This document shows positions 45,152 to 57,296 of a stretch of DNA of 60,000 nucleotides, piece after piece. Made by a program: the position numbers and the translations under genes. Location: contig CM055098.1 of assembly GCA_029204225.1 (NCBI GenBank), positions 48,263,247 through 48,323,246 on the forward strand. Reading direction: 5' to 3'. Below the pieces are notes generated by a model. That model was not told the origin of the DNA. It saw nothing but the letters and a program-made list of their open reading frames with translations, and did no database searches. This stretch comes from Diphasiastrum complanatum. Taxonomy: Eukaryota > Streptophyta > Lycopodiopsida > Lycopodiales > Lycopodiaceae. Positions within the stretch are counted from its first letter, which is position 1. Each line of letters starts with the position of its first letter.

Positions 45152-48100
45152 ATGCTTGTCTTTGTTATGCAGGCAGAATGCTATCATTATCTGTTTGAGG
45201 CTGCAATAAAACTGCACAAGCTTGGACTTGATCCAGCTGATGCTAGACATGGACAACTTCGTAGAGGCAGTGGTGTTTCTGTTGCATCTATCTCATCTGG
45301 AAATGAAATCATGTCTACAGCAACCAGCATTGACGAAGGAAATAAAAAACCATATCCTGTAGGTCTATTTTCTTAGGCACTGCTTCAAATGGAGTATAAT
45401 TGTTGAGGTCAGATCATACTCTTAAGTATCAGTAGAAAATTTACTAGTAAATCACAAAAATATGTAGTAAATTTCTAACTTTGGTTATACGCTCCGTATG
45501 ATGAGACATTCAATTTTCAGATAATTGACATTTTGTCACTGGCATTGCAGCATGTAATTGTGCTGGATATTGAAGGTACTACCACACCCATATCATTTGT
45601 CACAGAAGTCTTATTCCCATACGCTGTAGATCATCTTGAAGATCATCTAGAATCAACGTATGATAGTGAGGAAACAAAAGGCGACATAGAACTTCTGAGG
45701 CAGCAGGTATTTTGTGTGACCACATTTTTCAATACTGAAGGTTCCAGCAATCACCTGAAATGTTGTCTTTGTACTCAGTTGAGTTCACATATGGACCAGG
45801 AATATATTTCTAAACACTGTTAACTTTAGTTATACATTGGCAGTTTTCAGAGCTTCAGAGTTTCTTAATAGAATTATTTTTGGCAATACTTGGTGATAAA
45901 AAGTGTTCAATCGGCTACCACCACCTGCCTCAGCAATCAAAATTAACAGACCTATATGTATTTTATGGAGGTTTTTGTCGGTGGATGAATTTTTTTTTTC
46001 CTTCTGTCTGTTTTCGTATTCATTGATATACTGAAATGTTTTCGGACTTGTTCTAATCAGCCAGCTTTGAGTATCACCACATTGGAAACGCCTTATTTCA
46101 TCTTATGTGCTGCTTTTCGTACTTAAGAGACAAATAAAGCTTCCTTTTTATTTTTATGGCAATTCATAAATTTATTGGGAGTAGATTACTTCAAAGTTTG
46201 GTATTCTCTCTGAGGTTACGCTAGCTTGCTATTTTGTAAGTTGAAAGTGGACAGTGACATCAATAATAAAGCCGTCCTGCAGTTTTGCAACTTATGGGAG
46301 GACATAAATTTTGACTATTTTATTCCTATAAAGTGGTTTGGTACTTCTTTCATATAATGCAGTATTCAACAGAAATCCTTATGTCATTTCGATTGTTTAA
46401 TCCTTCACCCTCCATGTAACTGGAAAGACCACTGGCAAGCTTTGTTCCACTTTCATCCAAAGTGAAGCAATAGGATGCCGTGTAAGACAAATTGAAGTTA
46501 CACTCCCCAAGGGAAGCAAACAATGGTCTCCTTTTCTCAGAGGTATCAAATTATGGGCCCAATAGAAAGTCAAGGCTTTAGACTTGTCAGGTGTTGAGTT
46601 CAAAGAAGACGATTGAAATCCTCGCTGCTTTTATGTTTGGTTAGCTAGATAAGCCAGATATTAAAAGGAGGGATGCCATCAGAAATTGAAGTGAGATTGC
46701 AACTCTTCTAGGGTAGGAGGGATGGCCTGCAAAATTCGAGGTAAGATCCATAGGACTTTGAAGATGGTACATACGTGATCGTTCACAGGTTTCTGATAAA
46801 CCATCAGTGGCATAAACTAAAGCCTTCGGGACATGTAATGCCACGTGCTTCTGTGAACTACCCTACCCTTTTCTGTGGTTGGGTGAAAATTATTAGTTTA
46901 AAAATTGCCCATTTGGAGAAGTCTTCCACTACCACTAGCTGAGAGTTTACGTGATTGCACTCAGACTCTGGATGAATTTGGTGGAGCTGTAGAGCTGTAT
47001 TCAGTAGGAAAGAGGTTGCATTTCATTCAACGGCATTGTGTTGAAACTTAGCTTCAAGTGGCCCGATCAATCCACATGCTGACCAACCTTTTAGAATCAT
47101 ATTCTCCATGCTAGCCACAACTTTCCAAGTGTTTAACAACCAACCACAAACCTCACTCTAGGTAGGCTGGTAGCAGGAACTAGGCTGGTAGCTAGTGTCT
47201 ACACTTATCACCAAGGTCGATAAATTTCAACTTCACAACATTCGTAATCTTTTGACTTCACCTCATTAGTAAAAATTTGAGTTGGAGTATGTCCAAGAGT
47301 TAAAGATTCCACCCTTAGATTGTCAATTTTGAGAAGTTTATTTGTTGTTACCAACCATTCAATTTTTATTTTATTTTAATTGGGCAGAAATTTGCCTAGC
47401 CCCATAAGAGGCTTAAAGAGGGCACAGTATATCAAGGAGTTGCTATATGGCATCACCACGCTATGCGACCTTGGTTTTCCAATGTCTTCAAGTCTGACTA
47501 TCCAGCTGCATGGGTCTTGTTCCTAGTGCATGACCATTCTTTCTCAAATATCACGGCATGAACAATGAAGCATTGTTTGAAAGTCATATGGTGTCTCTAC
47601 ATTATATGTGACTTCAAGTCTTTTTCAGTCTAAAAAGAACTGTACAACCTTTGGAGGTCAAAGTAACCTTGGTCACCAATCAATGTGGAGTTTTTCAATC
47701 GTACATGGGCCTATTTCTATGCCACGTGAAAGTAACTATTGTAGGCGCTAGTGTCCTGCAGCCATAGTTATGGGAAGCATGTTTTCCCAAATTCATGTTC
47801 ACCCAAGTGGGAAAATGCCCCAGGGAGACATTTGGGGACTAGGAAACACATTTTTCCACTGGGAAAATAGTTCCCCGTGGGTAACAAGCATGTTTTCACG
47901 TAACAAATGGCCTGTCAAGTTTAACTTTTCAACGATGTAGCATTTCCCTGTTTTGTGCCCCTTTTCATTAATGTTGTTTTTTCATTCTTGGGGTTCCATG
48001 TGTTCTGGTTGGGAAATGTTTCCCAATCTTGACTTGCAAGGAAAAGTCTGTACTTAGCCATAAGTACTAGCATTTCTGCCAGTTTCCTGTTTTGCTAGTA

Positions 48101-51100
48101 CAGTTGTGCCGGTCCTAGATCAGGACATATGCATTTCGTACTCTTTTATTAAGGTGTTACATCCACCCAGTTTGGAATTGCGAGGATCCTTAAATTTACC
48201 TGGATTCAGTTGTTTCAAAATTTTGAGTTTCAAAGACATACAGTATTTGGAACATTCAAAGTTTCAGAGCTGCAAATGCTTTCTGGTTTTTCGGAGAAAT
48301 AACTTATTGAAGTTGGGTGAAAAGAATCCATAACTGGCTATGGAGCATGTCATTTCCTTCAAGGTATCACAGCTCTTTGACCAGTACCAAGAACTTACTG
48401 GTAGATCATGGAAAGGTCTAAACTCTTAAGTTTCTTTTCATGCATGCTTGCAACTTGGGATCACTTCAAGTGATACTTGCATCATCTCCAGCATGTCCAA
48501 AGACCATTGATTTTTCAATTTTATGGAAACGAGGAGATCAAAGTAATTCAGAAGGATATCAGTCTTACAGGTAGAAACTGACTCAGATTAGGTTTTCTTT
48601 TTCAGGATTTAGGCCTCCAGTGCCAAGTTTGGCCCTATTAAATGTATAAGACTTTAAGTTTGAAAAGTTCCTATTTGAATGCATCAAAGTGTTGAATACA
48701 ATTGAATAAGCATTCAAACACATTTGTACTCTTATACAGTCACAAATTGGTTGATCCTCTCATATCGCCTTGGAATTGACATGCCAAGATTTATGGGATG
48801 TGAGCTAGGACATATTCTCCTATCTAGGAAAGTTAGTGTAAGAATAGATGCAATATATCTCTTAATATGTAAGTACTGTTGTTGCCGTAGAACCCCTTAG
48901 GCTGCCCTAACATGCCATCGATATCAAAATCTGGGATGTTGTTATTGTTTCCTTTTGATGTAGATGTTGGTGGTCATGCATTCTACCAGAGGCTTGTGCC
49001 AATAAAATGGAAAATTTTGCACAAACCTTATATGCATGCTTTCTGTTGTGGCCTCATCTCCTATTTACCATATTTGGTACCACAGACAGGCATCATCAGG
49101 ACTGAAAGCATTTTGAGGTTGCTCCATGGTTTGTAAAATACACATTATGTTTTAGCAATCTATTTGAAGAGCTCTTCTATGCCAATTTTATAGTGACTGT
49201 ACCTTACAACACAGTTTCTCTACATTTCACAGACATCTGAAGACTTGGAGCAAGGATTAAGCGGAATTGTAGAAATTCCTCCAGATGATGCAGGCAAAGC
49301 AGCAGTTATTGCTGCTTTGAAAAATAATCTCCTTCTTATGATCAAGGAAGACCGCAAAGTGACAGCCCTCAAACAATTGCAGGTGCAAAACTACTGATGT
49401 CTCACTTGTACACTATGGTTGTAGGCTTGAGCTGACATGATGATGTGGGATTTCAAAAGTTATATTTTTGTCTAAAGATATACACACAGAAACATGTTTT
49501 GGCAAGTTGTTGCTCTTCTTAATTGTTATAACTTCAAAATTTCTCTTGCTATTGGTATTTTGCTTGAAAACTCAAATCCAAAAAACGTGTGTGCATATTT
49601 AGATGGCTGTGAAAATTAGCTTCAATTGTATGCAAGTTTCTTAAATATGAAAGTGCTCATTTCCAGGGACACATTTGGAGAACAGGATATGCTAAGGGAG
49701 ATCTTCAAGGACAAGTTTTTGAAGACGTGCCAGAAGCACTTTTAAAATGGCATACAGCAGGCACAAAGGTCTATAGCTTTTTGCATCCTCGGCTTGATCT
49801 TTTTTTAAAATAGTAAAATTTAACCAGGTTTAGCCTAACTAGATTCTGAAAATGTTATCTTTAACATATGCTTTTCCATCCTGTAAATATCAATGCACAT
49901 GTGTGTGTATATGCTTAATGAGTAGTCACAAAACTATAAATGTCAACCTAAAAGTCCCACTATGAAAATACAAAACATGTAGTTGAAGATATGGGATAGT
50001 TGTGGAGTTATGATATGAAGGCTCTGTCAAGCCATGCAGGTGGACCAAGAATGCCAAATGATGAAGGCATGCATGCGAACATAATGTCTAAAGATTGCCA
50101 TAACAATGCTGCTGCAAGAAGACTGCTGAGAATAATGAGGCATCACAAAAACTTAACAATGGAAGAGAGAAACGACTATACTAGTGCTATGAAAATGGAT
50201 ACATTGTTGCTGCAGTGGACTATATCAATATGCCATGGTCTGGGAATAGCAAAGGTAGCCTCAGCATGCCTAAAGCCTGGAATACAAAGGCTGCTCCATA
50301 ATGTCTAAAGCCTGGAATACAAAGGCTGCTAATAACAACTTTGCAGCCAATATCAACACTCTACATTCTCATACCATAAGAACTTTGTGGCCACTTGCCA
50401 ATAAAAGGACTGTCAAACTGTACCAACAAATATATTAATGCAGATACATGGCCAAGAATCTGATTCAATTTGTTTGGAATTGATTTGAATGGACAAACTG
50501 AGTTCATAGCAAACAATTTTCTTTTTAAGACAAACTGACTTTTCCGTCATTCAAAAAAGAGAACCTTTTTTTTTAATGGTTTTGTAGTGAGACGATTGGA
50601 ACTTTCAGAAATTATCTTCGAGTCGATTCGAATTGCGCACACTTATAAGCAAAATTTGATCACAACTCAAATCGATTTGTAATTCTGAAGATCATAGTAG
50701 CAACTAAACTTGTCTTATTGGTTTTTGAAACTCATTTGAAATTTGGACATTTCAAATACATTTCAAACATTCAGTTTTATAACATTTTTTTTTTTCTGGC
50801 CAAATGGGTCCGATAGGGGACCAACTAACCTATAAGAATCCATTTTTAAAAACAGAGAATGATGTGTTCAATTGATCGTAGCAAGTAATCAGAAGGTTGT
50901 TTTATGTAAAAGATAATGGCTTCTGTTACTCACAGTACATTGATGATATTTTGACTTTTAACATGCCCATTCATCAATTTCTTTGATATAGTTAGATTTC
51001 TACCAGCCAATTTAACATGTCTATGGATCAAAACCAAAGCCCCACGGCAGAGGTGCCCTGGGGTCTGAGTGCCGTGGCAAGTGCCGTACCATGGCACGTG

Positions 51101-54100
51101 TGCCGTGGTAGGGCACCTATATATATATCTATTAGTTATTTGACTTGAAAAGGGGAATTTTATGGTTTTTTTAAATTAAAAAAAAAAAGTTACGTAGGTG
51201 CCGTGGGTGCCGTGGCACTGAAAAGGTACGGCACCTACGGCACGTGTGCCATACCATGGCACCTGAAACTCTGATCAAAACCGAAAAACTTTTCAAATAT
51301 TCTAAACACTAATTAATGTTTGAAACTCAAACATTTCAAACGGTTTAAAAGTTTCCTTGCTACTATGGTGGAACATGTGTACAGTTATACATGCGTGTGC
51401 TTCATGCACAAATCCCGGGTATATACCACATCATAAACATCCTGTGAATCAAGTAACTCCTTTTTAGATACTCATCTTAATGGCTCATCTGTAGATACCA
51501 GAGCTTGTACCTCCTCTGCAGGTAATTATCTAATCAGAAAGCTGCGGAAGGACATAAAATGACTTAGTGAAAAGACTTCTAGGGCAAAGAGATCATGAAA
51601 AAATTATTTCAATCAATGGAGAACAATGATCTAAAATCTCCCAAAATTGAAGAAAAATTAAGGTTAAATAAAACACATTCAATCGAGTTGCATAGAGCAG
51701 TGCAAATGCCCTGTTGTAGGAAGAAGGTCGATGTAATTTTTGTCCAAAATACGAATATAGAAAAGGTGAATTGCCAGGAATTGGCGAGAAGATAGATAAG
51801 TACATTGAAGCATGTAACAATATTTTAGGGTTCCTAGTAATTAAGGCCTCAATTTCAAGGGCTTGTACTGCTCACTAAAATGGGCTGAAATCAATGAACT
51901 ATGTATTGAAGACTTAGGGGCCCAAATGATAACATCCTAACATATATCTATAACTTGTATACATTTTTGCAACGACATGTATACTATATGCATTTTGAGG
52001 CAGTTTCTATGCATCAACATTTTCGTCATTTTGACACTAAGGACCTTAGAAACCCGTTCTGACCCTTTACAGTTGGAATGTACTGTTCCGGAATGTTTTT
52101 TCTTTTTGAACTTCATGTGGTAGATGTTGATGCCAACAATGTCTCTACCTTGTTGATGGTCATAAATGTTATGCTTACATGGCAAATTTTCCTTGGGCAG
52201 GACAGTCAGCGTTACTACTATCTGCTTGAAGGTCAAGATTGCAGATTAACCATTTATTGCTTTCTTAATCCATGGATTTTTACACTCAGGCTCTGTCACA
52301 ACTTTGTTTTAAATTCATTTAAAGCCATAGGCAACCCATTGATCTTTGTAAGTTGAAGTCACTTCAGCTCATGTTCTTTGTAGTACTAAAGTCTTGCATG
52401 ATGTCCCATATTATATTGGGAAACTTTTATCAGAGACGGATTTCTGAGTTTTCCACTTGGCTATTATTGTGTTAGTCTGATCATTGGCAGATTTTATCAC
52501 TGGCAAAGAGACTTCAAATATCACACATTCAGGCAGAAAAACCCATAAGAGCATTCCTTATGAGGAGTATCTACAGTGCCCTCATGAAACAGATTATCCT
52601 GACCTGCGGTTTCTCATCTGTATGTAGCGCTGTCTCATCACTTTCGGAAGCGCATGTTCATCAGAAGTCTTCATGTTTGCAGCAACAATGGAGTTAGATA
52701 GTCTAAGACTTTGTGCGTGGACGATTGCATGTCTGGGATCCTTGTTATGTGGAGTATTCATTTCTGTGGCAGCCACTTCTTTCTTCATTCTGCAATCATT
52801 ACTGTCTCTCTACGCCTTGTTGGTGCAGCTTTCCTGCTTGTTTTGGGCATCATCTGCTTTTTTTTCTTTGTTAAAGAATTACAAATTTCTATTTTATTTT
52901 ATCTGGCCAGGAACGCATTCTGTTCTGGAATGGGCAACTATGCTAAGGACAATGTCTTTTTGAGGGGGAAGAGTTATGTGCATATGGTAGTCAATTAGTT
53001 ATGCCTTGGCAGTAGTTGGGCCCTAGGTTATTATTGCATATCAGGCCCCAGATGATAAGGTCCAAACATATATGCATAAGTTGTATACGTTTTGGTGACG
53101 ACATGTATGCTATATGCATTTTGAGGAACTTTCTATGCTGTAGCATGAACATGTTCATTATATTGACACCAAGGACAATGTCTTTTTGAGGGGGAAGAGT
53201 TACATACATATGGTAGTCAATAGTCAAAACCTCGGTTATTGTTGCATATCAGACCGAATAATTTGAGCCCTTGGGCCCTTCACTTATTACTTGGATTGTC
53301 ATTATTGGGCCCCAAAACAAAACTTGCAGACCTAGCCCTAGAAAAGACCTCAGATAGTGTAATTAGGGCTGGAGGTTCTCCTTATGCTTAGGTGATGGAT
53401 TGGAGAGTAGAGGTAGCTTTAATTCTTGTTTGTACCGACTTTACAATTTGGCAGTTCCTCTTTCATCATTCTCATCCTGTTATTCATTTGATTAGCTCAG
53501 TCACATTCCCTTTCAGTACATTTTGCAGCTCTTTGAGTACTTCTCACTCTGTTGTATTGATAATAATTATCACTGCTATTTCGATTTTTCGTCTTCATTT
53601 GAGAGCCTCCTTAGAAGCATTGTGATCACTGGACTGGGTGAGCTGACAGTCATATTTTCTAGTTCATCAGTGATTAATCAATCAGAAAATGCCTTCAGCA
53701 TTAAATCAAGTCACAGGCTTCATCTTTAGGTGCGGAACTGAAACCCTTCATGCTTCTAAGTTAATCTTTATGTTTGGGAGTGGGTGTTCCACCATGCCAT
53801 TGGCTTTTATCAGTTCACTATAGGCACAACTATACCCTAATCAATAATCAAGTGTGGCATTGTTTGTGGGAACTAGCATTGTAGAAAGCACACCGAAACA
53901 TTTGCTAGAATTTTCAGTATACATTACTTTGTTACACCACACAGTGTTCGCTTTACACTCATCTAAATCCTACCATGAATTCACACATCAGTAATTGATT
54001 TTGTTGTATCTGTGTGCAACCGAATATATGGGTGGTTCATTCTTTGACAGTGATAGTCCTGACAATTGTTGTTGCAATAGGTTTATATCTACTCCAGCGG

Positions 54101-54935
54101 AAGCAGAGAAGCTCAAAGATTGATTTTTGGGCACACAAAGTATGGTGACTTAAGGCGCTATCTCAGCGGATATTTTGACACCACCACAGGGTATTTGACT
54201 TGATCTCAACCAGCATTTCAACTTGCCAGCATGCTTTGTATGTATTTATTATAATCTTTGAAGGTTTTATCTTTATTTAATCTCTGCTCAAGCTATACAA
54301 TCCACAATATAAGACTTGATGTTGTCAACAAAAATTGACATTGAAGTCTTTATAAACTGGTGCTAAGAGCAGATGACAGGCCCATAAAATGACTACTTTC
54401 AAATTGGGGTTACTTTTTTCTCCTTCAGAAACAAGCGGGAGGCTCGGAGCTACTCAGAAATCTGTCTGTCTGTTGGAGTTGATAATCCATCACAAATCAC
54501 CTTTGCAACTGATGTCCTTGCTGAAGCTGTTGCAGCTAAACAAGCTGGTATATTTCTTTTGGCACAAGATTAGTTGTTTATCCATCTTAAGGTGTAGAGA
54601 AATTCTCTCTTTCTTAATTCATGATTTTCCTTCATTTTTGAGTTTATACACAAGAATGTAGAGATGGCTTCCCTGAAACCTGCTGCTTATAGATTTTCGA
54701 GTCCATATCTGAGCTATTTAAACCTAGCTTTCTTCAAAGGCTCATAGTTTGGAGTATACTGTGGCGAGTGGCTTATACATCTGGACTGTTATTGTTCTTT
54801 ACTGTGCACATCGAGCTTTGAGATAATGAGATATGTTTGGCAGGTTTGGAGGCAGTGCTTTTGCTACGCCCTGGGAATGGACCACTACCTCCAAATCATG
54901 GTTTCCGTACATATACTTCTTTGCTTGAGATATAA
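35403..54935 (+). CDS. DEP1: Bifunctional methylthioribulose-1-phosphate dehydratase/enolase-phosphatase E1 (methionine salvage), 12 exons
   Basis: Exons: 35403-35712, 36739-36875, 38402-38497, 39027-39146, 40815-40904, 45173-45358, 45551-45706, 49233-49382, 49667-49768, 54081-54190, 54429-54547, 54844-54935. All introns are GT-AG, and the exons sum to 555 codons plus TAA. In the cytosolic methionine salvage (Yang) cycle the N-half dehydrates methylthioribulose-1-phosphate, and the C-half (HAD fold) enolises and dephosphorylates the product; the fusion is the plant form. Dehydratase (class II aldolase fold): KCSDCSSLF (Cys143), HSH (His161/163), Glu186, and His236 in VRNHG as metal and active-site residues. 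[12 protein letters not shown] (Asp319), YIYSSGS (Ser454/455), NKRE (Lys488), TFATDV (Asp514). Longer than Arabidopsis DEP1 (507) partly through an N-terminal 21-residue duplication. The start is the first ATG of exon 1; the ATG at 35463 is possible. Confidence 0.95.
35460..35585 (+). repeat. In-frame 63-bp tandem duplication in DEP1 exon 1
   Basis: 35460-35522 and 35523-35585 are ~90% identical and encode two 21-residue units ([18 protein letters not shown]). They lie before the conserved [10 protein letters not shown] start of the dehydratase domain. Confidence 0.9.
35713..36738 (+). other. DEP1 intron 1 with Ty3/gypsy RT fragment
   Basis: At about 36450-36640 the plus strand reads [17 protein letters not shown] and, after a T-run frameshift, [20 protein letters not shown], the catalytic region of a gypsy RT. 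It is short, old and non-functional. The rest is AT-rich. Confidence 0.7.
36876..38401 (+). other. DEP1 intron 2
   Basis: Contains a 115-codon minus-strand ORF (37660-38007) in an otherwise undistinguished stretch. It is Cys/Gly-rich with no domain that I recognise. Nothing else is seen. Confidence 0.5.
39147..40814 (+). other. DEP1 intron 4
   Basis: 1.67 kb, AT-rich, with no recognisable element. Intron 3 (38498-39026) is likewise featureless. Confidence 0.5.
41187..42127 (-). pseudogene. LINE ORF2 C-terminal fragment in DEP1 intron 5, with Ser/Ala-rich repeat
   Basis: Minus strand from about 41560: [20 protein letters not shown], then [24 protein letters not shown], the zinc-binding tail (C..C...H....C) of a CR1/L2-like LINE. 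Upstream on that strand (42098-41529) lies a low-complexity Ser/Ala/Asn/Asp-rich coding-like stretch made of a degenerate short repeat (GGAGGCAGAGGCATC type on the plus strand). It is open in three frames, so I treat it as repeat rather than protein. It is related to 33706-34228. Confidence 0.65.
42733..42811. repeat. (TC)39 microsatellite in DEP1 intron 5
   Basis: Pure TC for about 78 bp. It lies on the plus strand, opposite in phase to the GA tracts further on. Confidence 0.95.
43659..45149. repeat. Four (GA)n tracts alternating with three LINE-like fragments
   Basis: GA tracts lie at 43659-43711, 44576-44646, 44967-45019 and 45105-45149. The three segments between them all read on the minus strand and end with related sequence before the tract: GACGTTAATAAAG, GACATTAATAAAC and GACGTTAAACAAG. 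The last two also share TACATGTCAAGTATG (plus strand). This suggests repeated insertion of one non-LTR family into, or tailing with, GA/CT repeats. The last tract ends 22 bp before the exon 6 acceptor. Confidence 0.8.
43711..44575 (-). pseudogene. LINE ORF1-like fragment between GA tracts
   Basis: Minus strand: coiled-coil-like N-part ([18 protein letters not shown]), a Pro/Ser spacer ([11 protein letters not shown]), [14 protein letters not shown] and [13 protein letters not shown], then [36 protein letters not shown] and [11 protein letters not shown]. This order (coiled coil, RRM-like, C-terminal basic) is that of LINE ORF1 RNA-binding proteins, though I infer it without a search. Several frameshifts. 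Confidence 0.6.
45707..49232 (+). other. DEP1 intron 7
   Basis: 3.5 kb. A 68-codon minus-strand ORF at 46397-46603 and others show no domain. Around 47780-47890 short GGGAAAAT/TTTTCCC motifs cluster. No TE protein recognised. Introns 6 (45359-45550) and 8 (49383-49666) are short and plain. Confidence 0.5.
49769..54080 (+). other. DEP1 intron 9 with repeats
   Basis: 4.3 kb. It carries the 237-bp inverted-repeat element at 51036-51272 and two copies of a dispersed repeat: about 51945-52045 against 53070-53180 (GACATGTAT.CTATATGCATTTTGAGG core). A further direct repeat is AAGGACAATGTCTTTTTGAG at about 52946 and 53171. No coding signal. Confidence 0.6.
51036..51272. mobile_element. 237-bp MITE-like element with 10-bp target duplication
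   Basis: Flanked by identical GATCAAAACC (51026-51035 and 51273-51282). Inside, the left part (GTGCCGTACCATGGCACGTGTGCC) and right part (GGCACGTGTGCCATACCATGGCACC) are inverted versions of each other around an AT-rich centre with (TA)n. The 10-bp duplication suggests a Mutator-like origin, though the extreme termini match poorly. Confidence 0.7.
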
Positions 54936-54983
54936 AAACTTTGCCACTTTGGCGACTTTGAGATATTGAGATATGTTTGGCAG

Positions 54984-55075
54984 GTTTGGAGGCAGTGCTT
55001 TTGCTAAGCCCTAGGAATGGGCCACTACCTCCAAATCATGGTTTTCATAAATGGACATATTTTCTTAGGATTTAA
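54984..55075 (+). pseudogene. Duplicate of DEP1 exon 12 (possible alternative last exon)
   Basis: A ~140-bp tandem duplication (from about 54817 and 54957) copies the intron end, the acceptor (TTTGGCAG) and the whole last exon. The copy is still open in the same phase for 30 codons and ends in TAA 55073-55075. The conserved RPGN.PLP motif has become SPRN.PLP and the tail differs, so it is probably decaying. Splicing into it would give a variant C-terminus. Confidence 0.8.
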
Positions 55076-56300
55076 AACTTTCCTACTATGGAGAAGTAGA
55101 TGACCTCAATGATAATTTGAGAACAGAAAGTATACGTTCGCTTAGATAATGGATATGAGGGAAAAGATCAAGATGTAGCCAAAATCTGGAATGATGTGAT
55201 ATTTGGGAAATTGGAATATATGTTCCTTTGAAGAATGTTACAAAATTCCCCATTTTATTAGCTTGAGATGCCGATAATTATTTTTCTTTCAGTAGACAAT
55301 GTCATCTTTGATTTATGCCATCCCGTTCGCTCCTTTCTTAAGGCAGCTTGGCTTCATCAGTATGCTTTTTTTTTAATCATTTCTGTTAACTGCCGTTGTG
55401 CACATAATCTGGCTTCCTGACTTAGAAGAGGCTAGTTGAATACATAGCAACCAGGGAACAGGAGAATTATGTAGTGATCAAAATTGAGCACAAGCATTTG
55501 CAGTCATGAACGGGTCCATGCAAGATTGTCCGTACACTAATTACAATATCACATTTAGAGCTTACATAAAATGTGTATCAGATTAACTCTGATTTCTAAC
55601 TCTCTCCCTTAAGCTCAAATGTGATAAGAGTGAAAAACAATAATCTGTAGCAATGTCTGAATTAACTTCTTAAAAATAACTTCTACAAATTTTTGACAAC
55701 ATTGAAAGTATTTTAATATTATTTTTTTACAATTTAAATTCTATGAAGTTTCACTAACTCTTCTCAACTCGGTGTTTGATATATTGTCAAAACTCTCATT
55801 TTCAGTTGGTGAAGTTGATGACTCATCTTCTTTGTTAGATTATGGTGAGCTATAGAGTTTTTGAACTTTTGGAAGGGTTATTTTGTTGTAGAGAAGTATG
55901 GTTTGTCTGAATTACTTATTGGAGATTCATTTTTGTATGCCTTAGAATATCTGAGATTGAAGGAGGCCAAACTTATTAAACAATCGTATATTATTTTCAA
56001 GAAACATCATCATTTAAGATATGGTGTACTTGTTAATTAAAAAGTTCTAGATGTGCAAATGTATCTAAAGAAAAGTTGAATTGAGTGATTACTTGATTTA
56101 GATACTATCTTTCACTCTGGCAGTTGTACATAAATTGTATCCAATCAGAAACCTGCAAATGACATAGATATTTGTAACATTTCTTGTACTCACACATGTG
56201 AGTTTTGTATATTGTAAATTCATTCAAGAAGTACATTCTCCAAAAATCAAACTCATAGAACAGCCTCTCTTTTTGAATGATTTCATTGTAATATTTTTCA
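55076..56300. other. DEP1 downstream AT-rich DNA
   Basis: Presumed 3' UTR and intergenic sequence. No gene, RNA or clear repeat recognised. Confidence 0.5.
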
Positions 56301-56309
56301 TGAAAACCA

Positions 56310-56900
56310 AATCCTTAAATGGAGCCAAGTTATTCGATACATTCATTGATGACTATTCAAGAAGAGCAACTGACAAGTTCTTGAAAGCTAGATCTAAAGC
56401 TTTCAATTGTTTTGAACAGTTCCAAACATTTGTCTAAATATAAGCAAGTTACATGGAGAGAAAGATCTTATCTCCAGAAAGATTATGTTCTTTCTTGAAG
56501 ACAATGATATTTAACAAAAATACACAATTGGATATAGCCCTTCCTTCCAATGGAGTTGTTGAGAGATAAAACATGACACTTTGTGATTCTAAAAAACCTA
56601 TGTTGTCTCACTCCAAGTTGTCAAAAATAGTTTGCACAATATCTATAGCAACATCTTGTTGTCTACAAAATCGTTCAAACAGTAAGGCTTTTAACAACAA
56701 GACACTCTTTTGTCACAACCATCCATAAGCTTCTTGTTATATTCATGCCTACAATTCTTGATTTTCCATTGTACTTACCTTAATATAGAATAACCACACC
56801 TAAGGAGTCCTCCAAATATCTTGATTTGGCAATTAGCTTATATCATTTTGAATATGATGATGCTTTGAGGTGCAATATAATCAATCAAAATCTATTTTTT
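56310..56900 (+). pseudogene. Degenerate Ty1/copia integrase
   Basis: Plus strand, broken frames: LFDTFIDDYSRRATDKFLKARSKAFNCFEQF (the IDDYSR block with the catalytic Asp), then SNGVVER.NMTL (QQNGVVER block) near 56550 and KESSKYLDLAISLYHFEYDDALR near 56800. Many stops; an old relic. CACACGTGTGAAAT near 57098-57111 resembles the copia2 LTR, so it may be an old relative of it. Confidence 0.65.
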
Positions 56901-57296
56901 TAATAAGAAGCACCTCTTTGGTGAAATAGTACAACATGCATTGTTCGTGCAATGTCTAGACTTTCTTTATTCATGAATTTTCAAATGCGAGAATTCTAAT
57001 ACATAAGTTATCTTGGGTTCATCTATCCATTGGTGCACTATATTGGTGATATCTTGCAATCTTGTGTAGAAAGCTCATATTATGCTATATTCGGATCCAC
57101 ACGTGTGAAATACGATAGCTTACTGTTTTTGTATAGACATCAACTTCATTTCATCTTATGTTTGATGTTTGATCAAGTTCTTATTGAGTTTGCATCTCTT
57201 TCATGAAGTAGATGCTAATTTTTCTATGATGCAAATGTGTAGATTGTGTTGACTTTCATACCAAAGATCAAGAGGATGAATTTGGATCTTAGTGAT

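Noticed and set aside
44896-45376. ORFs with Arg-Glu repeats (RERERE)
   Set aside because: Translations of the GA microsatellites; one merely runs into DEP1 exon 6.
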